Assembly: GCA_011773575.1 (NCBI GenBank)
Contig: WVXJ01000046.1
Coordinates: 18,790 to 32,400 of the forward strand
Source of the DNA: Armatimonadota bacterium
GTDB taxonomy: Bacteria; Armatimonadota; Hebobacteria; Hebobacterales; WVXJ01
DNA length: 13,611 nt
Direction of reading: 5' to 3'
Shown: positions 7,321 through 13,611 of the stretch, one piece after another
Numbering within the stretch: the first letter of the stretch is position 1
Layout of the letters: every line of letters starts with the position of its first letter
The notes under the pieces: generated by a model
Databases searched by the model: none
Told to the model about the DNA's origin: nothing
What the model saw: only the letters and a program-made list of their open reading frames with translations
Translations under genes and position numbers: made by a program

Positions 7321-7890
7321 TTACCTTCCCCCTCCCAGAATGAGGTTGATCTTGTCACCTTCGTTTGTTCTTAGAGTCACCGAATTCGCACCTATGTAGG
7401 TTACCACATAGTTGCCTTCAACTTTGTCACCGCGATTCACGAAATAGCGAGTCTCTCCCTTGCGGAGCACAGCAAGCGTCTTCTCTCCCCGGATTACGCC
7501 CGTCAGATGAAGCACATCCGGTGTCAAATCCGACGGTAATGTTCCCACACCGCCGGGCGGGACTAATGGTGGAAGCGCCGCCCCCGGTTCGCCCCCGGAA
7601 GAGGGCGCAGGCTCTGCTGGCTCCGCGGGGGCCTTGGGAGGTGGACCGCCGCCGCCCGGCTGGCTGAACGGATTGCGACTGGCGCTGGTGCCCGGAGAAC
7701 CCCCGAGCAAGGCCTGAGGTGTGGGCAGGTCCTCTTTGTCCGATTCCTTTGCCACCACCTCTTCTTGCACCTGGTCGGCTACGGGAGGTTTCGGCGGTGG
7801 GCCGGATCTCTGAAACAGAGTCACAGCCGCCACGGCTACAAGAACCGCGGCGAGCACCAGAAGGATTATCTCTTTGCCGCGCTTTTCCAT
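7321..7890 (-). CDS. pilP: PilP-like pilus assembly protein with an N-terminal membrane anchor
   Basis: This 189-residue protein sits in the pilP slot between pilO and pilQ. Residues ~8-26 are a single hydrophobic helix behind MEKRGKE. A long Pro/Gly-rich linker (~30-120) contains RNPF at 72-75, matching the R-[DN]-P-F motif typical of PilP and GspC. Residues ~125-187 (LTGVIRGEKTLAVLRKGETR, then VNRGDKVEGNYV) form a small beta domain like the PilP/GspC homology region that contacts the secretin. Classical PilP is a lipoprotein; no lipobox cysteine is present, and there is no Cys at all, so this copy is anchored more like GspC. Its role would be to link PilN-PilO to periplasmic domains of PilQ. 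The ribosome site AAAGGAG lies in the last pilO codons; the gap is 2 nt. The family call rests on position and motif. Confidence 0.85.
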   Translation of the reverse strand: MEKRGKEIILLVLAAVLVAVAAVTLFQRSGPPPKPPVADQVQEEVVAKESDKEDLPTPQALLGGSPGTSASRNPFSQPGGGGPPPKAPAEPAEPAPSSGGEPGAALPPLVPPGGVGTLPSDLTPDVLHLTGVIRGEKTLAVLRKGETRYFVNRGDKVEGNYVVTYIGANSVTLRTNEGDKINLILGGGR

Positions 7891-7892
7891 TT

Positions 7893-8549
7893 TTAGTTCT
7901 CCTTTGCCAACACCGCGGTGAGATGCACAGTAACCTCCAAGATGGGTTCGAAGCTGGATGCGGCTTGGCAGTCTGACTTCGGCTTCATGGAAAGGTTATT
8001 CACGGCGATCATTTTAGGGAAAGCCTTGAGTTGTTGCAAGAACTCCAAGGCCGCCCAGTAGGTACCTTCCAGTCCCACCTCAATACCTATCTCGTCATAG
8101 GGGGATACCATCTCTCCAGGTGGGGTCGGCGAACCAGACGCTCCTGGACCGCTCCCATGCTGAGACACCACATCTCTCTCTGGAGCAGGGCCCGCCACAG
8201 GGAGTTTCTTCTTTGGTTTGGGCTTTATCAGCATCAAACGGTTATTCGAGGTCGCGGCGAGAGTCTGGATTTGGCTTAGAAAAGTCGGTATGTAAGCCTC
8301 TGTAGGTAGGGCCGGCTCAAGCACGGAAACCTGATAGTCAAGCTCCTCATAGGATGCCTCCAGCGCAGGCAACCCCCGGATCTCGTCTCTCACCTCTTCG
8401 ATTTGTCCTTGCTTTTCAGCGAGGCTATCTCTGAGGCTTTGCAGGCGCTTAGATTTGACCTGATAGAGGCCCGCGCCGGCAGCGATGAGGACACAGGCGA
8501 AGACCCCGATGAGAGCAATAAGCGCGGCACGGTTGGATCGGTTTATCAT
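7893..8549 (-). CDS. pilO: Type IV pilus alignment protein PilO
   Basis: This 218-residue bitopic inner-membrane protein has the PilO layout. A short cytoplasmic head MINRSNR is followed by a transmembrane helix at ~9-30 and a coiled coil at ~33-80 (LQSLRDSLAEKQGQIEEVRD). A periplasmic ferredoxin-like core spans ~85-110 and ~150-215 (IGIEVGLEGTYWAALEFLQQ). PilO pairs with PilN to form the periplasmic bridge between PilM/PilC and PilP/PilQ. A Lys-then-Pro/Gly/Ser-rich loop (~110-148) interrupts the core, longer than I would expect. The gap to pilN is 3 nt; the ribosome site GAGAGG is in the last pilN codons. Confidence 0.93.
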   Translation of the reverse strand: MINRSNRAALIALIGVFACVLIAAGAGLYQVKSKRLQSLRDSLAEKQGQIEEVRDEIRGLPALEASYEELDYQVSVLEPALPTEAYIPTFLSQIQTLAATSNNRLMLIKPKPKKKLPVAGPAPERDVVSQHGSGPGASGSPTPPGEMVSPYDEIGIEVGLEGTYWAALEFLQQLKAFPKMIAVNNLSMKPKSDCQAASSFEPILEVTVHLTAVLAKEN

Positions 8550-8552
8550 CTC

Positions 8553-9185
8553 TTACCTCTCACTTCTTTTCGACGGGACCGGGGGAGGAGTTGATTCCTC
8601 CTCCGGTGTCAGCAAATCCACTCCGATGGGCTCCACGAGAGGAACCGTGACTTCAAAATTCACCACTTCTCCCTTGCTGCGGTCTTTGCCGGTGTCGGCT
8701 TGCACCAGTTGCAGCGGCCCACACCACTCCTTGCCTTGCACTGCCAGCATGTAGGCCCCGATGAGACGCTGGGAACGGGCGCCGCCCCTAAGTGTGATTC
8801 TTTGGCCGTTGTCGACGGCGCGGGATTGAACCGAGGAGACCCACACGCGGGCGGGAACACTAGTCCCGATGTCCCGCAACACCTCTATCCAGCGGTTCTC
8901 GCTCTCGTGCACTTTGCGCAACACCTTGGCCTTCGGTGCCAAGACTTCGATCTGGCTCTTCAGGAAATCAATGCGGCGAAGATTCTCCTGCATGTCCGGC
9001 GCGGTGAGAACCGCCTCCGCCTCCGACACCTCACCCTCTACCAAGCGTATCTGTACTGTCAGCCAAGCGTACAGCAGGACTATAAGAAGTGCAAGTCCGA
9101 AAAGGCTGTAAAAGGAGAGGCGCATCAAGGTCAGCACACGCTGACGTTGGGCCCGGCGTACAGCAATAAGGTTGATATCAATCAT
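8553..9185 (-). CDS. pilN: Type IV pilus alignment protein PilN
   Basis: The chosen start at 9185 gives 210 residues beginning MIDINLI, matching the conserved cytoplasmic PilN motif (I-N-L-[LI]) that docks in PilM. An ATG 33 bases upstream (9218) would add MRWQGAERQNK and overlap pilM by about 32 bases, burying that motif inside the chain, so I reject it. GAAAGG nine bases before 9185 supports the choice. Residues ~24-46 are the transmembrane helix and ~47-90 a coiled coil. The rest is the periplasmic domain (NRWIEVLRDIGTSVPARVWV, then FEVTVPL near 180). The tail is Pro/Ser/Glu-rich. The gap to pilM is a single base. Confidence 0.93.
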   Translation of the reverse strand: MIDINLIAVRRAQRQRVLTLMRLSFYSLFGLALLIVLLYAWLTVQIRLVEGEVSEAEAVLTAPDMQENLRRIDFLKSQIEVLAPKAKVLRKVHESENRWIEVLRDIGTSVPARVWVSSVQSRAVDNGQRITLRGGARSQRLIGAYMLAVQGKEWCGPLQLVQADTGKDRSKGEVVNFEVTVPLVEPIGVDLLTPEEESTPPPVPSKRSER

Positions 9186-9186
9186 T

Positions 9187-10425
9187 TTATTCTGCCTTTC
9201 GGCCCCCTGCCACCGCAACCTCTGAGGAATCGTGGGTTGCGGGGGGCTCGTTTGAGACCTGTCGGTCGCTCCGTGCGGGCCGCCGTGATTTCCCCGTCGC
9301 CGCAGGCATCAGCTCGCGCAGGGCAAGACCCACCCCTATTACCAGAGTCGGCGCATGTTCCTTCAGGAAGCCCAGACTCTCTTGGTTGCTGTCTGAAGGG
9401 GTGGCCCCAAACATGCCAGCGACCGCGGTAGGGATTCCCAGTTGTGCCTGGAGATACTCGGCCAGTCCGACGAGTTTGGCGCTTCCGCCGCTCAGCAGTA
9501 TCTGATCTGCGCCTTGGCCTTTGGCCCCGGCGTCGGGGAGCTTCTGTTGATAGTCGTGATAGGCGAGGGAGCGACGAATCTCCCGAATAAGTTCATCCAT
9601 TAATGGTTCTATTGCCCGACTCGCCTGCTGGGCGGCGGGGTCCAGTCTGGCGCGCTCCTCTTCACTGAGCACCGCCTGCAGGGCCGTTTCTTTTAGCAAC
9701 TCGGCCTCTTCCTTGCCGATCTCCAGGGAGGAACAGATCGCTTCAGTGATGCTGTTGCCGGCGATCGGAATGATACGGCTGAGAATGAAATTCTCTCCTT
9801 TGATAATGGTGATCTCAGTGAAACTGGCCCCGATTCCCACCAGGGCAAGGGTGGTGTCTTCGGCCGCTCCGTTCAATGCAACGATAGTACGCATGGCGGC
9901 AAAGGCCTGTACTTCCACAGCCAGCGGCTCCAGGCCGGCAAGCTCCAGGGTATGGGCACAGGCTTCCACCATCTGTCGCGGGGCCGCCACCAGCATCACA
10001 TCCATCATGCTCGAATCCTCCCCCGGGGTGGCTCGAGAGAGTATCTGGGATTCCAGGATGCTGTCCTCTACGTCGAAGGAAATATAGTTGCGCGCCTCCC
10101 ACTGAATGGACTGTCGCAATTGCTTTGCAGACATCGCCGGTAAGGATACTTGGCGAACCACCACAGATGGGCCTGCCACCCCGCCGACGGCGAGACTGGC
10201 ATCCACCTGGAGCGCCTCCATCAGAGAGGCTATCGCCTGGGAGACCCCCAGTGGATCAATTATGATGCCGTTCTTCATCCCTTCCGGGGGAGTGAGAGTA
10301 CTGCCCGCCTTTCGTAGAGCGAGTCCGTCTCGTGTAAGCGCCAGTTGGGCCAGTTTGATGGCATTGCTGCCGATATCCAGCCCCACTATGTTTTGGCTCT
10401 CGCCGATGCCGCCGAATAGTCGCAT
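9187..10425 (-). CDS. pilM: Type IV pilus assembly actin-like ATPase PilM
   Basis: This 412-residue cytoplasmic protein has an actin/FtsA fold and binds the N-terminal tail of PilN at the inner membrane. Phosphate-1 motif IVGLDIGSNAIKL lies at 13-25, phosphate-2 ALVGIGASFTEITII at 194-208 and the adenosine motif LSGGSAKLVG at 311-320. The QWEARNYISFDVED segment (109-121) is typical of the SHS2-FtsA/PilM region. After the usual end (VIGVGLALRELMP, ~362-374) there is a further ~38-residue polar tail rich in Arg, Ser and Pro, probably disordered. GAGGAG nine bases upstream is the more likely ribosome site; a second AGGAG lies too close to the ATG. It is preceded by a 70-nt AT-richer gap, so it may also have its own promoter. 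Confidence 0.96.
   Translation of the reverse strand: MRLFGGIGESQNIVGLDIGSNAIKLAQLALTRDGLALRKAGSTLTPPEGMKNGIIIDPLGVSQAIASLMEALQVDASLAVGGVAGPSVVVRQVSLPAMSAKQLRQSIQWEARNYISFDVEDSILESQILSRATPGEDSSMMDVMLVAAPRQMVEACAHTLELAGLEPLAVEVQAFAAMRTIVALNGAAEDTTLALVGIGASFTEITIIKGENFILSRIIPIAGNSITEAICSSLEIGKEEAELLKETALQAVLSEEERARLDPAAQQASRAIEPLMDELIREIRRSLAYHDYQQKLPDAGAKGQGADQILLSGGSAKLVGLAEYLQAQLGIPTAVAGMFGATPSDSNQESLGFLKEHAPTLVIGVGLALRELMPAATGKSRRPARSDRQVSNEPPATHDSSEVAVAGGRKAE
9195..9200 (-). promoter_or_regulatory. Ribosome binding site that sets the pilN start
   Basis: GAAAGG lies in the last codons of pilM, nine bases before the ATG at 9185. It supports the MIDINLI start over the ATG at 9218. Confidence 0.6.
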
Positions 10426-10462
10426 TCTCCTACACTCCTCTTCTGTCCGCTCTTAAGGATTC

Positions 10463-10491
10463 CATATATTTCTCGAGTTTTTTAGCATAAA
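10463..10491 (-). promoter_or_regulatory. Weak candidate promoter ahead of pilM
   Basis: On the minus strand TTTATG (10486-10491) and TATATG (10463-10468) are 17 bases apart in the AT-richer 70-bp gap between the DUF4388 gene and pilM. They match the sigma-70 consensus at 3/6 and 4/6 positions. It could give pilM-pilQ some independent expression, but the match is poor. Confidence 0.2.
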
Positions 10492-10495
10492 CGCT

Positions 10496-11173
10496 TTATC
10501 TCCCGCCGCTTTTCTGCTCCTTGCGGGAGTAATAGCCCTTCTGACCCGAGAATACCAGTTCCGCTTTTTCACCGGCTTTTGAGGGTAGCTCCGATGGAAA
10601 TGGAGGCGCGGACGGCGAAACCTCCCATTTCTCCACCAACTCCCGGCCCATCAACTCCGTTATGATCAGCAGTGCCTGCGTGGGATCGAGCCCGCTTTCC
10701 CGGATGACGGCCGCTACATCACGCCGCGCATCAACTAATTGCAGGATGGCACGTTCCTCTTGCGAGAGTTTGTCGTACTCTTCCCCGACCTTTGACGCGC
10801 ACAGCCGCAGCACTACGTTTCGATCTGTTATCTCTTTCTGCACTTTCTCCCATTCATCCAAACGCTTCATCCCTTCCAGAATCAGTTCGTCCGTCGTTTC
10901 CTGCAGTAAGCGCTTCACCACGCCGTGGCTTCGCGTAAATTGAAACTCCCCTTCCCCCCAACCTAACAATCGATATATCGCTTCTGCGCCTGTTATCGGC
11001 TTCGCGGGCAGCGGAACCTTTAGCGAGGCCTGTGCTATTTCTCCCTGGGAGAACTTCACCTTTGCCTCTTCACGGCCGCGCTGTACAGTTAGTTCGCCTG
11101 TCTTATGTCCATCTTTGATAACTTGGACGATCTCCGCGAAGGAGAGATCGTCCAGCGTCCCAGTCAACGCCAT
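10496..11173 (-). CDS. DUF4388 (PATAN-like) domain protein with a C-terminal winged-helix-like segment
   Basis: This is a 225-residue soluble protein. Residues ~1-105 match the DUF4388 pattern: MALTGTLDDLSFAEIVQVIK, then TGELTV, an F-x-x-G-x-I strand (FSQGEIAQA), GAEAIYRLLGW and GEFQF. The domain is common in delta-proteobacterial, Thermus/Deinococcus and cyanobacterial (PATAN) signalling proteins and is thought to mediate protein contacts. Residues ~135-183 (LSQEERAILQLVDARRDVAAVIRESG, then LIITELMGRELVE; cut here for length) look like a small helical or winged-helix unit often found after DUF4388. The tail (~184-225) is Pro/Lys-rich. It follows mglA by 12 nt and precedes pilM, so it may be a partner or regulator of MglA or the pilus. 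The molecular function is unknown. Confidence 0.85.
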   Translation of the reverse strand: MALTGTLDDLSFAEIVQVIKDGHKTGELTVQRGREEAKVKFSQGEIAQASLKVPLPAKPITGAEAIYRLLGWGEGEFQFTRSHGVVKRLLQETTDELILEGMKRLDEWEKVQKEITDRNVVLRLCASKVGEEYDKLSQEERAILQLVDARRDVAAVIRESGLDPTQALLIITELMGRELVEKWEVSPSAPPFPSELPSKAGEKAELVFSGQKGYYSRKEQKSGGR

Positions 11174-11185
11174 CTACACTTCTCT

Positions 11186-11788
11186 CTACAGGCTGCCTTC
11201 TTGCTGTTTGCTGCGCAGATTAGCCAGAACCATTCCACATACGCAGTTGAGGCTTTCGAAGACATTCTTGCCGTCCAGGGCGCAGCCCTCAAAACCGGGC
11301 ACCTGGCGGGTATTGATAACATATTCCAGGTAGTTCACCGGACAGATATTGCTCAAATCCCGTTTGTTGTACTGGACCACATAGGGGATAGTCTCCAGGG
11401 AGTAACCATAGGAGGCGAGATTGCTCTGGAGGTTGCGGAAGCTCTCCAGGTCTTCTCGCACTTTGTCCCACTGGGAATCACATACGAAAACCACCCCGTC
11501 CACTCCCCTCAACACGAGCTTGCGGGTGGAGTTATACATTACCTGGCCGGGAACCGTGTATAACTGGAACTTGACTCGGAAGCCATGAATATCGGCCGCC
11601 TCAAGAGGGAGGAAATCGAAGAAAAGGGTGCGTTCTCCCGGGGTGGCAAGGGAAACCAAGTTACCCTTTTTGTCGGCTATGGTGTGCTGATGGATGTATT
11701 GAAGATTGGAGGTCTTACCACACAGGCCCGGCCCGTAGTAGACAATCTTGCAAGACACTTCTTTTAAGGCGTAGTTGATGGAAGCCAT
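11186..11788 (-). CDS. mglA: MglA-type polarity GTPase
   Basis: This 200-residue Ras-like GTPase closely resembles Thermus and Myxococcus MglA, which sets the leading pole and directs type IV pili or gliding motors. Walker A GPGLCGKT is at 19-26. Conserved SLATPGERTLFFDFLPL follows, with the intrinsic Arg finger Arg53. TVPGQ at 78-82 carries Thr78 in place of the usual Asp, plus the catalytic Gln82, both hallmarks of the MglA family. G4 motif NKRD is at 141-144. The extra segment typical of the family (STRKLVLRGVDGVVFV) is present. The end is Cys-rich (ESLNCVCGMV). The start is the only sensible one, with AGAGAAGAG just upstream. Gaps are 9 nt to the upstream membrane-protein gene and 12 nt to the DUF4388 gene. 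No MglB (roadblock GAP) gene is in the window. Confidence 0.95.
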   Translation of the reverse strand: MASINYALKEVSCKIVYYGPGLCGKTSNLQYIHQHTIADKKGNLVSLATPGERTLFFDFLPLEAADIHGFRVKFQLYTVPGQVMYNSTRKLVLRGVDGVVFVCDSQWDKVREDLESFRNLQSNLASYGYSLETIPYVVQYNKRDLSNICPVNYLEYVINTRQVPGFEGCALDGKNVFESLNCVCGMVLANLRSKQQEGSL

Positions 11789-11797
11789 TTCTCTTCT

Positions 11798-12751
11798 CTA
11801 TACTCGCGCAAACAAAATGCTCTCTTGGTCTGCAGCCGCCTGGGCCCAGTCGGGAGGTGATGTAGGCTGTAATTGCAGTACTTCCTCTGGAAGTTGAGGG
11901 ATAACTACCTCAAGGGGAAGGTCAATCATCTCCTCCGCGCCCGACATTGGGGTTTCCGCCCAGCCTTTCGGCAGAAAGGAAAGCAAGGCCGCCACAGATA
12001 TCTGGATAAGCGCCTCTTTCAATTGTGGCGCGATGATATTGAGAGGTATCCTTATCTGCATCTCTTGGGAGTCTTGAAACGCTCGCTCGGCGATGTCGGA
12101 ACGTAATACGCCGGCCGGCAATTGAGGAAAGACCACTTTGAAGGGAACGTCTATTTCCACCTTGCGCAGGTGATCCGGCAATGGGGGCGCTGGTTCCGGC
12201 GCGGGCTGGGCAGATGCGGCATCAGCACTGGCGTCCTTTTCAACATGCCGTCCTTGTGGAGCGCCGAAAAGGAAGGTCCCGGCTGGGCTGCCGACAGCAG
12301 CCTCGGGGGAGGTCTGTTCGCGGCTTTGTATCTTCTGCGTTCCACCGGAAATTCGGTGAGGAAAGAGGACTCTCAATGGATAAGAAGCCATTAACGCGAA
12401 GATGACACTGCACGCGCGCGGAAGCGGTTCGGTCAAACATTCGAGGAAGGTCGTTTCGATTTCCAGATCCGGTTGAATAAGTAAACCAACGGCTGCCGCA
12501 CCAGCGGCAATGGAAGCTCGCAGCAATAGGATTCCCGCTATCCCCAAGACGAGGAATGATCGGGAAATATTGGGCGTCCAAATAAGAAGAGCCGCGAGAT
12601 AGGCGAGGGCCTCTGCCAGCCAAAGTATCCACAGCGGAATGCTGAGTAGATCTTCCGTTGCGGTCAAGTGAAGTTTCGCGGTCAGCAGGATACCTGCTCC
12701 CGCAGCCAAGAAAAAAGTGAAGACTCCTGTCGCGGAGACCTGCCTGCGCAT
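11798..12751 (-). CDS. Unrecognised membrane protein with three P-Q-L repeat motifs
   Basis: I do not recognise this protein. From the ATG at 12751 it has 317 residues. The first ~130 hold about four hydrophobic helices (near 7-26, 36-57, 63-94 and 113-130). A polar and Pro-rich linker follows (~135-197, with PAPEPAPPLP). The C-terminal part carries three related motifs: IDVPFKVVFPQLPAGVL (~200-216), IRIPLNIIAPQLKEAL (~233-248) and IDLPLEVVIPQLPEEVL (~276-292). The consensus is I-[DR]-[VIL]-P-[FL]-x-[VI]-[VI]-x-P-Q-L. The tail presumably faces the cytoplasm if it contacts MglA, which is encoded 9 nt downstream; this is inference. Start choice: GGGAG nine bases before 12751 supports this ATG. 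A GTG at 12820 in the same frame would add 23 residues but lacks a ribosome site. Confidence 0.8.
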   Translation of the reverse strand: MRRQVSATGVFTFFLAAGAGILLTAKLHLTATEDLLSIPLWILWLAEALAYLAALLIWTPNISRSFLVLGIAGILLLRASIAAGAAAVGLLIQPDLEIETTFLECLTEPLPRACSVIFALMASYPLRVLFPHRISGGTQKIQSREQTSPEAAVGSPAGTFLFGAPQGRHVEKDASADAASAQPAPEPAPPLPDHLRKVEIDVPFKVVFPQLPAGVLRSDIAERAFQDSQEMQIRIPLNIIAPQLKEALIQISVAALLSFLPKGWAETPMSGAEEMIDLPLEVVIPQLPEEVLQLQPTSPPDWAQAAADQESILFARV

Positions 12752-12992
12752 CCTCCAAAACTCCCACGAGCGGCCCGGACCGGCACCCCTAAGCCTTTGT
12801 ATACGGTCATCCGCGCCCACCCCGCCGGCGGATAGCGGACCGCTAGTGATATTCCATAACAGTTTCGGGATTTAACATTACCCCTCTGCCGCTCCATCAT
12901 GCACCAGAGCAGAACTTCATTGAGGATAGAATTGACGCGTTTGCCGCCAGACGCAAGGCGCTTTCTTGCTGGACCGTTGATGGACTGGGCAG

Positions 12993-13002
12993 GAACGCGT
13001 TC
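12993..13002. promoter_or_regulatory. 10-bp palindrome GAACGCGTTC, candidate operator
   Basis: This perfect inverted repeat lies 131 bp before the nadB start. Its ACGCGTT half recurs 60 bp upstream. It could be a binding site for a regulator of nadB or the divergent pilus locus, but 10-bp palindromes also arise by chance in GC-rich DNA. Confidence 0.25.
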
Positions 13003-13121
13003 GTTACATCCTGCGGCGGCCGCTGCAAACCGGTCGCTGTCAAATGCACCTTAACCCACAAAACCACTCTCATTCTGCGTCGCTGGAGGGAATAGCCAAG
13101 GCCGGTGTGGAAATAAGTTGC

Positions 13122-13126
13122 AGGAG
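13122..13126 (+). promoter_or_regulatory. Ribosome binding site of nadB
   Basis: AGGAG sits six bases before the ATG at 13133 and fixes the nadB start; the next codon is GTG, so MV is the likely N-terminus. Confidence 0.75.
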
Positions 13127-13132
13127 TGACAG

Positions 13133-13611
13133 ATGGTGAAAGAAGACGGGTTTTCCGACCTGCTGGTGATCGGCACCGGAGCCGGAGGCTGTGCTTGCGC
13201 GCTGACGGCGGCGCGGACGGGAATGAAGGTGGTAATGCTCACCGGCGCCGCGGAGGCTGGGGAGACGGCCACCGACCGCGCTCAGGGCGGCATCGTAGCC
13301 CGGCCCACAGATGACAGCCCGAAGGACCTGGAAGCAGATATCCTGGCGGCTGGAAATGGATTGTGCAATCCGGCGGCGGTCAGGCTTTTGGCGCGCGAAG
13401 GGCCCGATCTGGTGAAGCGCCTGTTAATAGATGAATTGAACGTGGGGTTCTCTCGGGATACCACGGGCGAACTCGATTTTGCGCAGGAAGCGGCTCACTC
13501 CCGCCGACGCATATTGCATGTGAATGACGCCACCGGCGAAGCCATAGAAAACCGCTTTCTGGAGAAGGTGAAGGCGAATGCCAATATCACTTTGTTGGCC
13601 GGCCGCACCGC
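13133..13611 (+). CDS. nadB: L-aspartate oxidase NadB (3' end beyond window)
   Basis: The frame is open to the right edge (159 complete codons). NadB is a cytoplasmic FAD enzyme that oxidises L-aspartate to iminoaspartate, which NadA condenses to quinolinate in NAD synthesis. The N-terminal FAD dinucleotide motif is LLVIGTGAGGCACAL (10-24). The RAQGGIVA segment (~48-55) matches the AQGGIA flavin-contact motif. DILAAGNGLCNPAAVRLL (~68-85) matches the NadB D-T-x-x-A-G-x-G-L-C-x-x-x-A-V pattern, and EAAHSRRRILHVNDATGEAI (~118-137) matches the NadB H-S-x-R-R-I-x-H-x-x-D-A-T-G signature. That signature favours NadB over SdhA/FrdA. The substrate-binding His and Arg residues of the later part are outside the window. 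It is transcribed away from the pilus locus and is functionally unrelated to it. Confidence 0.93.
   Translation, partial: MVKEDGFSDLLVIGTGAGGCACALTAARTGMKVVMLTGAAEAGETATDRAQGGIVARPTDDSPKDLEADILAAGNGLCNPAAVRLLAREGPDLVKRLLIDELNVGFSRDTTGELDFAQEAAHSRRRILHVNDATGEAIENRFLEKVKANANITLLAGRT

Larger units (their letters stand above)
12752..13132. other. Divergent intergenic region between the pilus locus and nadB
   Basis: About 380 bases (312 if the upstream GTG at 12820 is used) without a credible gene. Promoters for both directions should lie here, but I see no convincing -35/-10 pair on either strand. It contains a perfect 10-bp palindrome GAACGCGTTC (12993-13002), and ACGCGTT occurs twice (12935-12941 and 12995-13001). 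There is an imperfect hairpin at 12947-12972 (CCAG/CTGG and CAAG/CTTG with a 3-base bulge) without a T-run. Confidence 0.6.

Noticed and set aside
9186..9218. Upstream ATG (9218) for pilN
   Set aside because: It would overlap pilM and bury the conserved N-terminal INLI motif; the ATG at 9185 has a ribosome site and gives the expected N-terminus.
12682..12900. Minus-strand 72-codon frame at the start of the pilus locus
   Set aside because: It has no ribosome site or recognisable domain and overlaps the membrane-protein gene in another frame.
13107..13124. Sigma-54-like TGG...TTGCA before nadB
   Set aside because: The GG-to-GC spacing is nine, not ten, and the site overlaps the ribosome binding site, leaving no room for a transcription start.
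1..13611. CRISPR arrays, insertion sequences, phage genes
   Set aside because: I saw no regular repeat-spacer array, transposase, terminal inverted repeats or target-site duplications. Gene content is coherent and codon use looks uniform.

Overview
The window looks like chromosomal DNA from an uncultured or deep-branching diderm bacterium of moderately high GC (judged by eye, not counted). An outer-membrane secretin (PilQ) and a full PilM-N-O-P alignment complex point to a two-membrane envelope. A Thermus/Myxococcus-type MglA GTPase and a DUF4388 protein point to a lineage in which pilus motility is tied to polarity or PATAN-type regulation. Nothing in the sequence fixes the phylum. There is no mobile element, rRNA, tRNA or CRISPR array.

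From about 12.75 kb down to the left edge, every gene is on the minus strand and together they form a type IV pilus locus. In transcription order they are: an unrecognised membrane protein with three copies of a P-Q-L motif; mglA; a DUF4388 protein; pilM, pilN, pilO, a pilP-like gene and pilQ; a strong intrinsic terminator; pilB, pilT and pilC; and a sigma-70 family gene that runs off the left edge. Gaps inside the pilM-pilQ run are 1 to 6 nt and inside pilB-pilT 8 nt, with Shine-Dalgarno sequences commonly lying on the previous gene's stop codon, which suggests translational coupling. The terminator splits the locus into an alignment-complex/secretin unit and a motor unit. PilB (extension) and PilT (retraction) act through the platform protein PilC; PilM-N-O-P links it to the PilQ pore. 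No pilin gene lies in the window.

The most unusual item is the last gene of the motor unit. Its first ~270 residues are a group-3-like sigma factor (regions 2, 3 and 4). They are followed, after a short linker, by a degenerate GGDEF domain. The GGDEF signature is replaced by GRWRI, but an RxxD motif is kept at exactly the spacing of the c-di-GMP inhibitory site. This suggests a sigma factor that reads cyclic di-GMP, placed beside pilus motor genes. The second unusual item is the three-gene cassette upstream of pilM (repeat-motif membrane protein, mglA, DUF4388), which has MglA but no MglB in view.

At the right edge, transcribed divergently, is the start of nadB (L-aspartate oxidase, NAD biosynthesis). 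A roughly 380-bp intergenic region separates it from the pilus locus.
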